Notes under the pieces: model-generated
Told to the model about the DNA's origin: nothing
Databases searched by the model: none
What the model saw: only the letters and a program-made list of their open reading frames with translations
Shown: piece by piece, positions 32,628 to 42,043 of the stretch
How positions within the stretch are numbered: the stretch's first letter is position 1
Layout of the letters: every line of letters begins with the position of its first letter
Assembly (NCBI GenBank): GCA_017480345.1
Contig: JAFVAU010000025.1
Location: 124,001 to 188,000, forward strand
Direction: 5' to 3'
Source: Bacteroidales bacterium
GTDB lineage: Bacteria > Bacteroidota > Bacteroidia > Bacteroidales > UBA932
Length of the DNA: 64,000 nt
Translations under genes and position numbers: made by a program

Positions 32628-33119
32628 ATGGACAGATATATCGGCATAGATTACGGAAGAAAGCGCACGGGAGTAGCCGTCAGCGATCCTCTGGGTATCT
32701 TTGCCTCTGCTCTGGATACAATTGATTCTACAAAGTTAATAGAATATCTCAAAAATTACGCCACCAATCAGACAATCTTGGCTTTTGTAGTTGGATATCC
32801 GGTGAACATGGACGGAAAACCCTCTGAGGCCCAGGCCGATGTGGACGCTTTCCTCCCCAGGCTCAAAAAAGCCTTTCCGGAGGTTCCCGTTCAGTTGGAA
32901 GACGAGCGTTTCACTTCCGTGCTGGCCCAGCGGGCACAGATAGACGGTGGCATGAAAAAAAGCCGGAGGCAGGAGAAGGGGTCGGTGGACAAGATATCGG
33001 CCGCCCTCATCCTCCAGAGCTACCTGGACCGCAAAAGCGGGTCGTCGGGAATGGAAGGGCTGGACCCCCTGAACGTTCCGGACAGCCTTTCACAAAACAA
33101 GACAAGAAGAAGAAAATGA
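32628..33119 (+). CDS. ruvX: RuvX/YqgF Holliday-junction resolvase-like nuclease (pre-16S rRNA processing)
   Basis: 163 aa with the YqgF fold: MDRYIGIDYGRKRTGVAVSD contains the catalytic Asp, VVGYPVNMDGKPSEAQ the second, and VQLEDERFTSVLA plus DKISAALILQSYLD the remaining acidic residues. Members trim the 5' end of 16S rRNA and resemble RuvC. The stop overlaps the def start by 4 nt (ATGA), so translation is coupled. Confidence 0.93.
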   Translation: MDRYIGIDYGRKRTGVAVSDPLGIFASALDTIDSTKLIEYLKNYATNQTILAFVVGYPVNMDGKPSEAQADVDAFLPRLKKAFPEVPVQLEDERFTSVLAQRAQIDGGMKKSRRQEKGSVDKISAALILQSYLDRKSGSSGMEGLDPLNVPDSLSQNKTRRRK

Positions 33120-33670
33120 TCAAGCCCATCTACCTCTACGGCGCACCGGTGCTGCGCGAAACGGCCCAGCCGGCCAACCTCAAGGACAAGGAAGGAATCG
33201 CCTCCCTCGTGCAGGATTTGAAAGACACCCTGGTGGTGGCCGACGGTTGCGGCCTGGCCGCTCCGCAAATAGGCGTAAGCCTGCGCGTGGTCATCGTAGA
33301 CGGAGACGTTGTGTCCGAGACCTACCCTTACCTCAAAGGCTTCCGCCGCACCCTCATCAACCCGGAAGTGCTGGAAGAAAGTCCGGAGCAGACCACCTAC
33401 TCCGAGGGCTGCCTCTCCATCCCCGGCGTATACTGCGACGTGGTAAGGCCCAAAAAGATGAAGCTCCGTTACTACAACGAAGACCTGCAGGAAGTGACCG
33501 AGGAGTTTGACAACTTCGCCTGCCGCATGATCCAGCACGAGCTCAGCCACCTGGACGGAGACCTGTTCACGGACCACGCCGCCCCCATCAGAAAAAAGAT
33601 GATATCCGGCAAACTGCAGAATATCATCAAAGGGAAAGTGCATCCGCACTACAATTCCAAACTACGCTAG
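33116..33670 (+). CDS. def: Peptide deformylase
   Basis: 184 aa with all three motifs: GCGLAAPQIGVSLRV (I), EGCLSIPGVYCDV with the metal Cys (II), and IQHELSHLDGDLF giving the two His ligands and Glu (III). It removes the formyl group from nascent proteins. Coupled to ruvX. Confidence 0.96.
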   Translation: MIKPIYLYGAPVLRETAQPANLKDKEGIASLVQDLKDTLVVADGCGLAAPQIGVSLRVVIVDGDVVSETYPYLKGFRRTLINPEVLEESPEQTTYSEGCLSIPGVYCDVVRPKKMKLRYYNEDLQEVTEEFDNFACRMIQHELSHLDGDLFTDHAAPIRKKMISGKLQNIIKGKVHPHYNSKLR

Positions 33671-33693
33671 CCCTACCCACATTGCTCAAGTAA

Positions 33694-34743
33694 TTATCTT
33701 ACACGGAGGCGTCTTCCCACCTTCAGGACTGTGGATTTGCTGATGCCGTTGAGTTTGCAGATCCGGTCTACGGAAGTGCCGTACCGGCGGGCGATGCCTG
33801 AAAGCGTGTCACCCTTTCTCACGGTGTGATACCGCATGGCAGCAGCCTCTGCGGCGGCGCGGGCGGCAGCCTCCTTCTTGGCCTGTTCCTCCGCCAGGAG
33901 GCGGTCTTCCTCATCCGTGCGGAAAATCTCATCCTCGTCATCGATGTTCTGCACATAGCGCTGGTTGGGATTGAAGTACCAGCTGCGTATCTTTAACAGA
34001 CGGTGACGCAGGGTTCCGGTCTCGAAGTCAATGAGCCAGGAAGGATCGAAGGCGGCACCCCTGTACCGGGTCTCGAAATGGAGGTGCGGGCCGGTGGACC
34101 GGCCGGTGGATCCGCCCAGGCCGATGATGTCTCCGGCGCTCACCCAGTCTCCGGACTCTACATCCCTGCGGGAGAGATGGGCATAGAAGGTCTCCAGGCC
34201 GTTGGCATGGCGGATGACCACCAGGTTGCCATAGCCGCCCACATAGGCCGATATCCTCACCTTTCCGTCAAACGTGGCGGGAACCGGCGTTCCGGTAGGA
34301 TAGGGCAGGTCTATCCCCTGATGCCGACGACCGTGACGGTAGCCGAAGAGGGAACGGGGATGCGTCACATGGGGGCACACATAGGAGTCCAACGAATCCA
34401 CCACCCACAGCGAGAAACGGTCCGGAATGGGCTCCGGATCTTCGCGGTAAGGGTTGACGGCTTTCTCGTCCCAAAACTCCGTGAAAACACTGTCCTTTGC
34501 ATGCATGGCAGGATCCTTCACATAGCGGTAGGTACCATTGTTGTAGAGCACCACCTTGATGGCGGGGTTTCCGGTATCCAGCGTATCTCCATAGGCGGTG
34601 GTACGCAGATTGGTGGGTTTCACTTCCTGCCTTCCGAAGGTATAACGGAGTGAATCGGCCTCACGGCTGATATCTTCTTCCTGAGCCTTCAGGGGAAGGC
34701 CGATACAAAGGAATAAAAGGCTTAGGTTCAGTACTTTCTTCAT
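33694..34743 (-). CDS. M23 peptidase with C-terminal LysM domain
   Basis: 349 aa with signal peptide (GLPLKAQ). M23 core: GRRHQGIDLPYPTGTPVPAT and TGRSTGPHLHFETRYRG. A charged Ala/Glu coil (EEQAKKEAAARAAAEAAAMR) leads to a LysM domain YHTVRKGDTLSGIARRYGTS. It is a secreted cell-wall hydrolase or divisome activator. It follows the mutase gene by 3 nt. Confidence 0.92.
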   Translation of the reverse strand: MKKVLNLSLLFLCIGLPLKAQEEDISREADSLRYTFGRQEVKPTNLRTTAYGDTLDTGNPAIKVVLYNNGTYRYVKDPAMHAKDSVFTEFWDEKAVNPYREDPEPIPDRFSLWVVDSLDSYVCPHVTHPRSLFGYRHGRRHQGIDLPYPTGTPVPATFDGKVRISAYVGGYGNLVVIRHANGLETFYAHLSRRDVESGDWVSAGDIIGLGGSTGRSTGPHLHFETRYRGAAFDPSWLIDFETGTLRHRLLKIRSWYFNPNQRYVQNIDDEDEIFRTDEEDRLLAEEQAKKEAAARAAAEAAAMRYHTVRKGDTLSGIARRYGTSVDRICKLNGISKSTVLKVGRRLRVR

Positions 34744-34746
34744 AGA

Positions 34747-36111
34747 TTATCGCTTACCGCCGAACTGGTTCACCAGGATGGCGTCGGTCTGGGTAATCTT
34801 CTCCTGCAAAAGACGGGCCGATGTGGCTTCGCAGATGAAACGGAGGTAAGGTTCCGTATTGGAAGGACGGATGTTGAACCACCAGTCGGGGAACTCTACG
34901 CGGTAACCGTCGAAGTCCATGAAGGCCGTTGCCTTTTCCCGGGCCATGAAATAGTCTTTCACGGCATCCATGGCGCCCTTCTTGTCCTCGATGCGATAGT
35001 TGATTTCCCCGGAGTTCTGGTAACGGACAATCTCGGCGATGGCCTGGGAAAGCGTCTTGCCTTCCTTCTTGAAGCCGGTCACGATATTCAGGAGGATGAT
35101 GGAGGCCAGCAGGCCGCTGTCGCTGTAGAAGAAGTCACGGAAATAGTAGTGGCCGGCCAGTTCCCCGCCCCACACACCGTCAATTTCACGGAGTTTTTTG
35201 GCGGCAAAGGCACGTCCCACCTTCCAGGTGCGCATCTCGCAGCCCATGGGTGCGAGGTACTCCCCTACGGCCTTGGAGGAACGGATGTCCTGCAGCACCA
35301 GGCCCTTGAGGCCGCGCTCCTTCACGAAGTAGTTGCCCATCAAGGCAATCATGAGGTCGGGAGAAATGAACTGGCCCTTCTCGTCCACGAACATCACGCG
35401 GTCTGCGTCTCCGTCGTAGATGACGCCGGCATCGGCCTTCACCTCACGCACCTTTTCCTCCAGCGGGAAGCAGTTTTTCTCGATGAGGGGGTTGGGCTCA
35501 TGGTTGGGGAAACGGCCGTCCAGGGTGTCGAAGAGGTAGTGGATGTTGCTGCCGGTTCCGAAGATTTCCTTGGCAAAGAGGTTGGCCATGCCGTTGGACA
35601 GGTCCATGGCGATGGTGAGGCCGCTGTAGTCCTTCACGAACTTCCGCATGAACTGCAGGTAATCGGCCATAATCTCCTTCTGGAACACCTGACCGCGTTT
35701 GGCGGCTACAGGAGTGGGTTTTCCCTCGTCAATCCAGGCCTTGATCTGTCCCAGACCGGCGTCGAAGCCCACGGCCTGCGCATCGGTGGTGGACACCTTC
35801 ATGCCGTTGTATTCGGCCGGGTTGTGGCTGGCCGTAATCTGGATGGAGGCGTCAAAGCCGTAGTTGGCGGTACCGAAGTACACCATCGGCGTAGAGCTGA
35901 GACCAATGTCGTAAACATCGGCCCCGGCATCGTTGATGCCGCGGATGACGGCGTCGTGAATCTCGTCGGAAGAGACGCGGCAGTCTCGGCCCACAAGCAC
36001 CTTGTCGGCCTTCAGAAGCTGGGGAACGAAGTATCCTACTTTATAAGCTATATCCAGGTCCCAGTCTTTTCCCCAGATACCGCGGATGTCGTATGCGTGA
36101 AATGCGCCCAT
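34747..36111 (-). CDS. Phosphohexomutase (phosphomannomutase/phosphoglucomutase)
   Basis: 454 aa. Phosphoserine loop IQITASHNPAEYNGMK near residue 95, metal loop YDGDADRVMFVDEKG near residue 235, sugar loop GVWGGELAGHYYFRDF, and phosphate loop RPSNTEPYLRF near residue 420: all four of the phosphohexomutase family. It interconverts hexose 1- and 6-phosphates for sugar-nucleotide synthesis; whether glucose or mannose is favoured cannot be told. Gap to the porin gene is 13 nt. Confidence 0.92.
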   Translation of the reverse strand: MGAFHAYDIRGIWGKDWDLDIAYKVGYFVPQLLKADKVLVGRDCRVSSDEIHDAVIRGINDAGADVYDIGLSSTPMVYFGTANYGFDASIQITASHNPAEYNGMKVSTTDAQAVGFDAGLGQIKAWIDEGKPTPVAAKRGQVFQKEIMADYLQFMRKFVKDYSGLTIAMDLSNGMANLFAKEIFGTGSNIHYLFDTLDGRFPNHEPNPLIEKNCFPLEEKVREVKADAGVIYDGDADRVMFVDEKGQFISPDLMIALMGNYFVKERGLKGLVLQDIRSSKAVGEYLAPMGCEMRTWKVGRAFAAKKLREIDGVWGGELAGHYYFRDFFYSDSGLLASIILLNIVTGFKKEGKTLSQAIAEIVRYQNSGEINYRIEDKKGAMDAVKDYFMAREKATAFMDFDGYRVEFPDWWFNIRPSNTEPYLRFICEATSARLLQEKITQTDAILVNQFGGKR

Positions 36112-36124
36112 GAGATTATCGGTT

Positions 36125-37414
36125 TTAGAAGTTAAACTTGGTCATGCAGATGAAACGGTGGTTCAGGATCCACTCGGGAGCAGCGGCGGCAGCGCCGGGA
36201 GCGGGCAGATCCAGCATGCCGCGGGAATTGCGGGGACCGTCACAGCCAAAGCGTGCGGCGGTGAGGTTGTACTCCAAAGAGACGGTGAACTTGCCCAGGT
36301 TCCAGGCCACGGTAGGGGTGGCACGGAAAGCCCGCTGAATACGGACATCGGCCGATGTGTTCATCCAGAGGTTGTTGTCGGCCAGTTCCTTGGTGGTACC
36401 CAGCTGCTGCATGTAGCCCAGCATGGCCATCACCTGGAACTTCTTGCCGTAGGAGAAGCTCACGAAGGAAGCCCAGTCCTGCATGGGGGTGTACTCGATG
36501 GTGCCGTCGTCGTTAAAAGAATGCACACCGTAACCGCTCAGGAGGTTCAGGTGCTCGCCGGCCTGGGCCAGGATGGTCTTGGCGCGGAGCTGGAACTTGC
36601 CGTTGGTGTATTGGGCAAAGAGGAACGGGGAGAAGGTGGTCAGAAGGCTCTTCACCTGAATGGTCTTGCCACCTCCGTCCTGCACGCGCCAGTCCGCGAT
36701 GGTACGGTAGGGACGGATATTCACCATATCCACACCTACGCGGCCCAGGAACTTGGCGCTCTTGTAGCTCAGGCCCAGATAAAACTCCGGGAGGCCGTAC
36801 TTATAGTAGTCCTTGCTCTTTCCGGCAGGGCCGGTGGGGAGATAATGGTTCAGGTACAACATGCTGGCGGTAAGGCTGAAGCCGGAGCCCAGATTCACGT
36901 CTGCCGTCAGCTGGGGGCTGCGGTTGAAGGGATTGAAGGGAGCGCCCGTCTCCAGGTTGTTCATGTGGGGCATGTCGGCCGCCATGGGATGCCAGGCCTG
37001 GCCGATGGTAAGGCTCACGGGGCTGTTGTCCCAGCCCAGCTTTATGAAGGCCTGACGCAGCCGCAGGGTGGGCGTAGAGCCGCTGAGGTAGTAGAAGTCC
37101 GCCTCCACCTTGCCGGAAACGCCCATGGTGCCCCACTTGTAGCCGGACACGTCCAGGCCCAGGCGGGTGGTGAGGGACACGAAGCGCCAGTTGAAGCCGT
37201 CGTTGGCGTCAAAGCCGTTTGTCATGTCCTTGCCCTTGGGCATATAGAAGTAAAGGTCTTCGGTTCCGGCGTTCACGGCGCGGGAATCGGCCACAATGTA
37301 GTTACGGATGAAGCCGTACAGCTTGAAATGCGCGGGTTTTCCCTCGGTGGCCTGCGCAAAAGCGGCGCTGCCGGTGAGCAGCGCTGCCAATGAGAGGATT
37401 ATTGCTTTTTTCAT
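36125..37414 (-). CDS. Porin-like outer-membrane protein
   Basis: 429 aa from ATG 37414 (longer frame from 37423 overlaps the transporter gene). Signal peptide ends AAFAQ. Amphipathic strands with aromatic girdle (FKLYGFIRNYIVADSRAVNA, TLRLRQAFIKLGW, VSLTIGQAWHPMAADMPHMN) and a C-terminal HRFICMTKFNF that fits the Omp assembly signal. Similar to DcaP/porin-type barrels in Bacteroidetes. It starts 1 nt after the transporter's stop, so it may supply substrate to it. Confidence 0.8.
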   Translation of the reverse strand: MKKAIILSLAALLTGSAAFAQATEGKPAHFKLYGFIRNYIVADSRAVNAGTEDLYFYMPKGKDMTNGFDANDGFNWRFVSLTTRLGLDVSGYKWGTMGVSGKVEADFYYLSGSTPTLRLRQAFIKLGWDNSPVSLTIGQAWHPMAADMPHMNNLETGAPFNPFNRSPQLTADVNLGSGFSLTASMLYLNHYLPTGPAGKSKDYYKYGLPEFYLGLSYKSAKFLGRVGVDMVNIRPYRTIADWRVQDGGGKTIQVKSLLTTFSPFLFAQYTNGKFQLRAKTILAQAGEHLNLLSGYGVHSFNDDGTIEYTPMQDWASFVSFSYGKKFQVMAMLGYMQQLGTTKELADNNLWMNTSADVRIQRAFRATPTVAWNLGKFTVSLEYNLTAARFGCDGPRNSRGMLDLPAPGAAAAAPEWILNHRFICMTKFNF

Positions 37415-37415
37415 T

Positions 37416-38861
37416 TTATGCAAACGGGAAAAGTTTGGTGAGCCAGAAGTAACCCAGCACGAAACCGATAAGGCCGATGATGAGACCCACCTTGGTCATG
37501 TCCTTGGTCTCCACCATGCCGGTAGCGGACGCGATGGCGTTCGGAGGCGTGGAGATAGGGAACAGCATGGCGATGGAGGCGCACACCGCAATGAAGATAA
37601 TCATGGCGGAGGTGCCGCCCATGGCCAGGAACTCGGCGTTGTTAGCGGCGGCAGGGTCGGCCATGCCGTTGGCCACCACAATCAGGATAGGGATCAGGAG
37701 GGCGGCCGTGGCGGAGTTGGAAATGAAGTTGGACAGCAGGTAGCAAACCAGGCCGGCGATAATCAGCACCAGCACCACGGACATGCTGCCGAACGGAATG
37801 GCCTGGATAAGAACCTTGGCCAGACCGGTGTCCTGCAGGCAGTAACCCAGGGCGAAGCCTCCGGCTACCAGCCACAGCACATTCCAGTTAATTTCCTTGA
37901 TTTCTTCCTTGCCGAACAGGCCCGTGGCGGTGAACACGCCCAGCGGGATCAGGGCTACGATATTGGAGTTGATATGGGTAATCTGCTCCGTGGCCCACAG
38001 CAAGATGGTGCCCACGAAGGTAATCCACACCACATACAGTTTCCAGTCTTTCTTCACCAGGCTCTCCGGGATTTCCAGGACCAGCTTCTTGGTCTTGAAG
38101 GGGAACATCACGCGCAGCAGTACCCAGGCAATCAGAATCATGATAATCACATAGGGAATCATGTGGACGCACCACTCGCCGAAGCTCACATCAATACCGG
38201 CCTGCTCCAGGGCGCCCTTGGCCGTAGCGTTGGGAGGGGTGCCGATAGGCGTACCGATACCGCCCAGGTTGGCGGCTACGGGGATGGACAGCGCCAGGCC
38301 GATCTTACCCTTGTCATCGGCCGGAAGCTTGGAAAGCACCGGGGTGAGCAGGGCCAGCATCATGGCGGCGGTGGCGGTGTTGGACATGAACATGGAGAAA
38401 ACGGAAATCATGATGAGGAAGCCCAACAGCACAATCTCCGGCTTGGTTCCGAAGAATTTCAGCAGGGCCCTGGCCAGGGTTACGTCCAGGCCGTATTTCT
38501 CTGCCATGATGGCCAGCACGAAGCCGCCCAGGAAGAGCATCACCACAGGGTCTGCCATGGAGGACATGATACGGGCATAGGGAACCAGCGTTCCGTACTG
38601 CGGATCACAGAATATGCCGATACCCTTGTTGGAGATGGTCAGCAGGGCAATCACAATGACCAGGAGGGAGGTGGACCAGTTGGGGATGAACTCGAAGATC
38701 CACATGAGGGCGGCGAACACAAAGAGGGCGATTACCCGCTGCTGCACCACGGTAAGGGCTTCGATACCATAGAAGGAAACAGGCACGGCCCACAGGAAAA
38801 CGGTGATAAGAATCACCAGTGGCAGGAACACCCAATACTTGAGGTTGAATTTCTTAGCCAT
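37416..38861 (-). CDS. SLC13/DASS-type sodium-coupled dicarboxylate transporter
   Basis: 481 aa with about 11 membrane helices and both SNT motifs of the DASS family: MSNTATAAMM near residue 160 and ISNSATAALLIP near residue 395, each followed by a PIGTPPNA- or PISTPPNA-like loop. Members import succinate, citrate or related anions with Na+. It lies 16 nt after the M49-like lipoprotein gene and 1 nt before the porin, giving an uptake operon. Confidence 0.93.
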   Translation of the reverse strand: MAKKFNLKYWVFLPLVILITVFLWAVPVSFYGIEALTVVQQRVIALFVFAALMWIFEFIPNWSTSLLVIVIALLTISNKGIGIFCDPQYGTLVPYARIMSSMADPVVMLFLGGFVLAIMAEKYGLDVTLARALLKFFGTKPEIVLLGFLIMISVFSMFMSNTATAAMMLALLTPVLSKLPADDKGKIGLALSIPVAANLGGIGTPIGTPPNATAKGALEQAGIDVSFGEWCVHMIPYVIIMILIAWVLLRVMFPFKTKKLVLEIPESLVKKDWKLYVVWITFVGTILLWATEQITHINSNIVALIPLGVFTATGLFGKEEIKEINWNVLWLVAGGFALGYCLQDTGLAKVLIQAIPFGSMSVVLVLIIAGLVCYLLSNFISNSATAALLIPILIVVANGMADPAAANNAEFLAMGGTSAMIIFIAVCASIAMLFPISTPPNAIASATGMVETKDMTKVGLIIGLIGFVLGYFWLTKLFPFA

Positions 38862-38877
38862 TATAGTAACTTTTTGA

Positions 38878-40476
38878 TTATTCGTATTTCACGCGGATAT
38901 CCACCGGAATCTTTTCCAGTTCCAGGTTCACGATATCGGCCTTGAGCGGAGCGCTCACCACAGCGTAACGGGCCACCATTTCATCGGCGGCGGTGCGGTC
39001 TCCGGTAGCCTGAATCCTGAGGATCTCCTCTCCCAGGTCGGAGACAGCCTGTTCCGTGGCGGCATAATCCAGCAGGTATTTGCCGGAAGCCTGGCGGGAA
39101 ATGGCGCCCTTCTCCAGAAGATAGTTGTAGATGAGGAGATTGGCACGTCCGGTGGCGTCTCCGGCCCCGAAGCGGGAAGAACGGATGACGTTGGCCACGA
39201 AGGTGGCAATCACGTCGTTTTTCATGATGAGGGCGTCCACGCGGTGCGCTTCCACTTCCTGCATGCACAGGTAAGCGCCCAGGACATTGGATTTGGCCTT
39301 TTCCAAGGTAAGAGCCTCATTGCCAAGTGCTTCTGCCACAGAGCCCTTTCCGTTCACGGTTTCCTTCACGCCCAGGCCCTTGGCCACCTCGCGGAACACG
39401 ATATCCCAATAGAAGGCATTGGCATCCAGATGGGCGCGGTCGGAGGGTTCCAGCAGCACATTGCCCAGCGGGAACACCGTGCGGTTGAACTTCTCACGGA
39501 TGATGTTGTCGAAGAGGATGGTGCGGGTACCGAAATCTTCCTGCGCCTTGGCGTCATAAGGGAAGTTGATGGCAATCACCTTGTAGCCTGCATTGGTATA
39601 GCCGCCGTAGTAGATGACGTCGCAGGAGAAAATGTTTGAAGCCACGCCGGGAACGAAGGTGAGGTACTCCGGATTGCCGGGCAGGGAGGCCTGCAGTTCG
39701 GGCAGACGGCGGGTAATCTTGTTCAGACTGGCCGTGCGGTCCAGGTTCTTTAGGAGCACGTAGGCGCCATAGGAAGCCTTCTTTCCGTACAGCTCGTCAT
39801 CGATGGCCTCGTTGGGGCCGATCACCAGGTCCATCTTGCTGTCGTCCATCTGGAGCCAGGCGTAGTCGCTCTCGTAGTAGTTGTCCGTCAGGAGGGCATC
39901 GGCCTTCTTGAGAAGATAATTGCGCACGCTCTCCTTGATGGTGATGTCCGCGGCGGCGCGCAGATAGTCTGCAATCTTCTTGATCTGGGGGGCATAAGCG
40001 TCATGATACCAAATCACATCCAGGCCGCCCTTGTTGTTCCGCTGGATGAGCGTGTAGGGGCTTTCCTTGGCCGGATTGTCCAGGGCCTTGAATTCCTCGT
40101 CGGTCATGTCTTCCGGGTAGAAGCGGGCACCGGCGGGCCTGGGGCCGAAGCCTTCGATGAACGGCTGGTCGTCAATGCGGTTCCAGGGACCATAGTTGAT
40201 ATAAGCGAATTCACGCTCCGCCTCAGGGAGGGCGCTGAAGAAAACCTTCTCCCCGAAAACCTGCTTCCAATAAATGGCGTCGGCTTCGTCGGCGGCAAAA
40301 CGATACAGGTTCAGAACCTCCTTTCCGTTGTCGGTGATTCCCGAAAGGTCCGGAGCGGGAATGGTCACCTGAGCATAGTTCTCCAAGAGGCGTTCCGCCT
40401 TTGTACGGCCCTCCTGGCAGGACCAGAGGGCCGCTGCGGCCAGCAGGAGAACCCCTGCCATCTGTAATTTTTTCAT
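38878..40476 (-). CDS. M49 (dipeptidyl-peptidase III)-like lipoprotein without zinc-site residues
   Basis: 532 aa from ATG 40476 with lipobox ALWSC. The protein follows the bacterial M49-like family (YINYGPWNRIDDQPFIEG, NAFYWDIVFREVAKGLG, NGKGSVAEALGNEALTLEKA). Active members have a His-containing HExxxH-type motif (HEVAHGLG) and an E-E-x-K-A-D stretch; here both His are Arg and Lys (FREVAKGLG) and the second motif reads LTLEKAKSN, so zinc binding and peptidase activity are presumably lost. It precedes the transporter and porin genes and may act as a binding or docking lipoprotein. Confidence 0.78.
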   Translation of the reverse strand: MKKLQMAGVLLLAAAALWSCQEGRTKAERLLENYAQVTIPAPDLSGITDNGKEVLNLYRFAADEADAIYWKQVFGEKVFFSALPEAEREFAYINYGPWNRIDDQPFIEGFGPRPAGARFYPEDMTDEEFKALDNPAKESPYTLIQRNNKGGLDVIWYHDAYAPQIKKIADYLRAAADITIKESVRNYLLKKADALLTDNYYESDYAWLQMDDSKMDLVIGPNEAIDDELYGKKASYGAYVLLKNLDRTASLNKITRRLPELQASLPGNPEYLTFVPGVASNIFSCDVIYYGGYTNAGYKVIAINFPYDAKAQEDFGTRTILFDNIIREKFNRTVFPLGNVLLEPSDRAHLDANAFYWDIVFREVAKGLGVKETVNGKGSVAEALGNEALTLEKAKSNVLGAYLCMQEVEAHRVDALIMKNDVIATFVANVIRSSRFGAGDATGRANLLIYNYLLEKGAISRQASGKYLLDYAATEQAVSDLGEEILRIQATGDRTAADEMVARYAVVSAPLKADIVNLELEKIPVDIRVKYE

Positions 40477-40504
40477 CACGTTCTGTTTGAATCGGTTTAG
40501 TCTG

Positions 40505-40512
40505 CAAAGATA
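40505..40512 (-). promoter_or_regulatory. -7 box of the M49-like gene
   Basis: Minus strand TATCTTTG (40512-40505), 29 nt before the ATG at 40476; the preceding terminator lies just upstream. Confidence 0.6.
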
Positions 40513-40518
40513 CAAAAA

Positions 40519-40543
40519 ATCCCGATGCTAAACGCATCGGGAT
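40519..40543 (-). terminator. Terminator of gdhA
   Basis: ATCCCGATGC (40519-40528), loop TAAAC, GCATCGGGAT (40534-40543): perfect 10-bp stem followed on the minus strand by six T. Confidence 0.9.
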
Positions 40544-40561
40544 CTACTTTTACACAAAGAA

Positions 40562-41905
40562 TTAAATGATTCCCTGCTCCAGCATGGCAGTGGCCACCTT
40601 CATGAAGCCGGCGATGTTGGCGCCCTTCACGTAGTCTACGCTGCCGTCCGGCTGGGTGCCGTACTTCACGCACTGCTCGTGGATGGACTTCATGATGAAG
40701 TGGAGTTTGTCGTCCACCTCCTGGGCGTCCCAGGAAATGTGCTCCGCGTTCTGGGTCATTTCCAAACCGGAAGTGGCCACGCCACCGGCGTTCACGGCCT
40801 TGCCGGGAGCGAAGAGGATGCCGTTATGCTGGAAGAAGTGGATGGCGCCGGGCTGGCAACCCATGTTGGACACCTCGCAGCAGCACCAGCAGCCATTGGC
40901 CTTGAGCTCCTTGGCGTCATCCTCGGACAGCTCGTTCTGAAAGGCGCAAGGGAGGGCGATGTCCACGGGGACGCTCCAGCTCTTCTTGCCGGCGGTGAAC
41001 TTGGCCTGGCCGGGGAACTTCACGGCCATATCCTCCACCTTGTTGCGGTTGGAGGCGCGCATGACCAGCATGTAGTCAATCATCTCGGGGGTAATGCCCT
41101 CGGGGATTTCGCAGACGCCGTCAGGACCACTGATGGCCACCACCTTGGCGCCCAGTTCGCGGGCCTTGGTGGCAGCGCCCCATGCCACGTTACCGAAGCC
41201 GGAGAGAGCCACTTTCTTGCCCTTGATATCCTTTCCGGCCTTCTGCAGCAGGTGCTGGGTAAAGTACAGGGCACCGAAACCGGTGGCCTCCGGACGAAGG
41301 ATGGAGCCGCCCCAGGTGCCGCCCTTACCGGTAAGGACACCGGTGTTGTACTGGCGGGCCAGCTTCTTGTACATGCCATAGAGGTAGCCGATTTCACGGC
41401 CGCCCACGCCCACGTCACCGGCAGGGATATCCTGATCCGGGCCGATGCAGTTCCACAGCTCCAGCATGAAAGCCTGGCAGAAACGCATGATCTCGTCGTT
41501 GGACTTGCCCACGGGGTCGAAGTCACTTCCGCCCTTGGCGCCGCCCATCGGCAGGGTGGTGAGGGCATTCTTGAAGGTTTGCTCGAAGCCCAGGAACTTG
41601 AGCATGGAAGGGGTCACGGCCTTGTGGAAGCGGAGACCGCCCTTATAGGGACCGATGGCACTGTTGAACTGGATGCGGTAACCGGTGTTGGTCTGCACCT
41701 CACCCTTGTCGTCAATCCAGGTTACACGGAAGGTGAAGATACGGTCCGGCTCTACCAGACGCTCCACAATCTTGGCCTTCTCAAACTCAGGATGCTGGTT
41801 GTACACATCCTCGATGGATTCCAGAACTTCCTGAACCGCCTGCAGATACTCTTTCTCCAGCGGGTACTTGGCCTGGAGGCGTGCCATGATGTCAGTTGTT
41901 TTCAT
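40562..41905 (-). CDS. gdhA: NADP-type glutamate dehydrogenase
   Basis: 447 aa of the hexameric class. Substrate pocket YKGGLRFHKAVTPSMLKFLG, TLPMGGAKGGSDFDP with the catalytic Lys, and a dinucleotide-binding GFGNVAWGAATKARELG near residue 230. It assimilates ammonium into glutamate, a major route in Bacteroidales. Unusual: a C-rich segment NGCWCCCEVSNMGCQPGAI replaces the more common GANMP-type motif. Monocistronic, with terminator at 40519-40543. Confidence 0.95.
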   Translation of the reverse strand: MKTTDIMARLQAKYPLEKEYLQAVQEVLESIEDVYNQHPEFEKAKIVERLVEPDRIFTFRVTWIDDKGEVQTNTGYRIQFNSAIGPYKGGLRFHKAVTPSMLKFLGFEQTFKNALTTLPMGGAKGGSDFDPVGKSNDEIMRFCQAFMLELWNCIGPDQDIPAGDVGVGGREIGYLYGMYKKLARQYNTGVLTGKGGTWGGSILRPEATGFGALYFTQHLLQKAGKDIKGKKVALSGFGNVAWGAATKARELGAKVVAISGPDGVCEIPEGITPEMIDYMLVMRASNRNKVEDMAVKFPGQAKFTAGKKSWSVPVDIALPCAFQNELSEDDAKELKANGCWCCCEVSNMGCQPGAIHFFQHNGILFAPGKAVNAGGVATSGLEMTQNAEHISWDAQEVDDKLHFIMKSIHEQCVKYGTQPDGSVDYVKGANIAGFMKVATAMLEQGII

Positions 41906-41946
41906 TACAAAAAACGATGTTTAGTGTTTATGGTTATAAATAAAAA

Positions 41947-41996
41947 GGAATTCGCTTCAATTCCGTTACAAATGTAAAGAATTTAAAGCGAATTCC
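41947..41996 (-). terminator. Long hairpin, terminator of the bamA-skp operon overlapping a gdhA -7-like box
   Basis: GGAATTCGCTT (41947-41957) and AAGCGAATTCC (41986-41996) form an 11-bp stem with AATTC/GAATT and TTAC/GTAA inner stems, and a T-tract follows on the minus strand. The loop contains TACATTTG (41977-41970), a good -7 box for gdhA. Confidence 0.65.
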
Positions 41997-42043
41997 CAAT
42001 TATTTTCTGTAAAGAATCTTCCTTTCTTCAGAATGAATTACTG

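Noticed and set aside
37308-38945. 545-aa plus-strand ORF over the SLC13 transporter
   Set aside because: Gln/His/Gly-rich translation antisense to a complete transporter with both SNT motifs.
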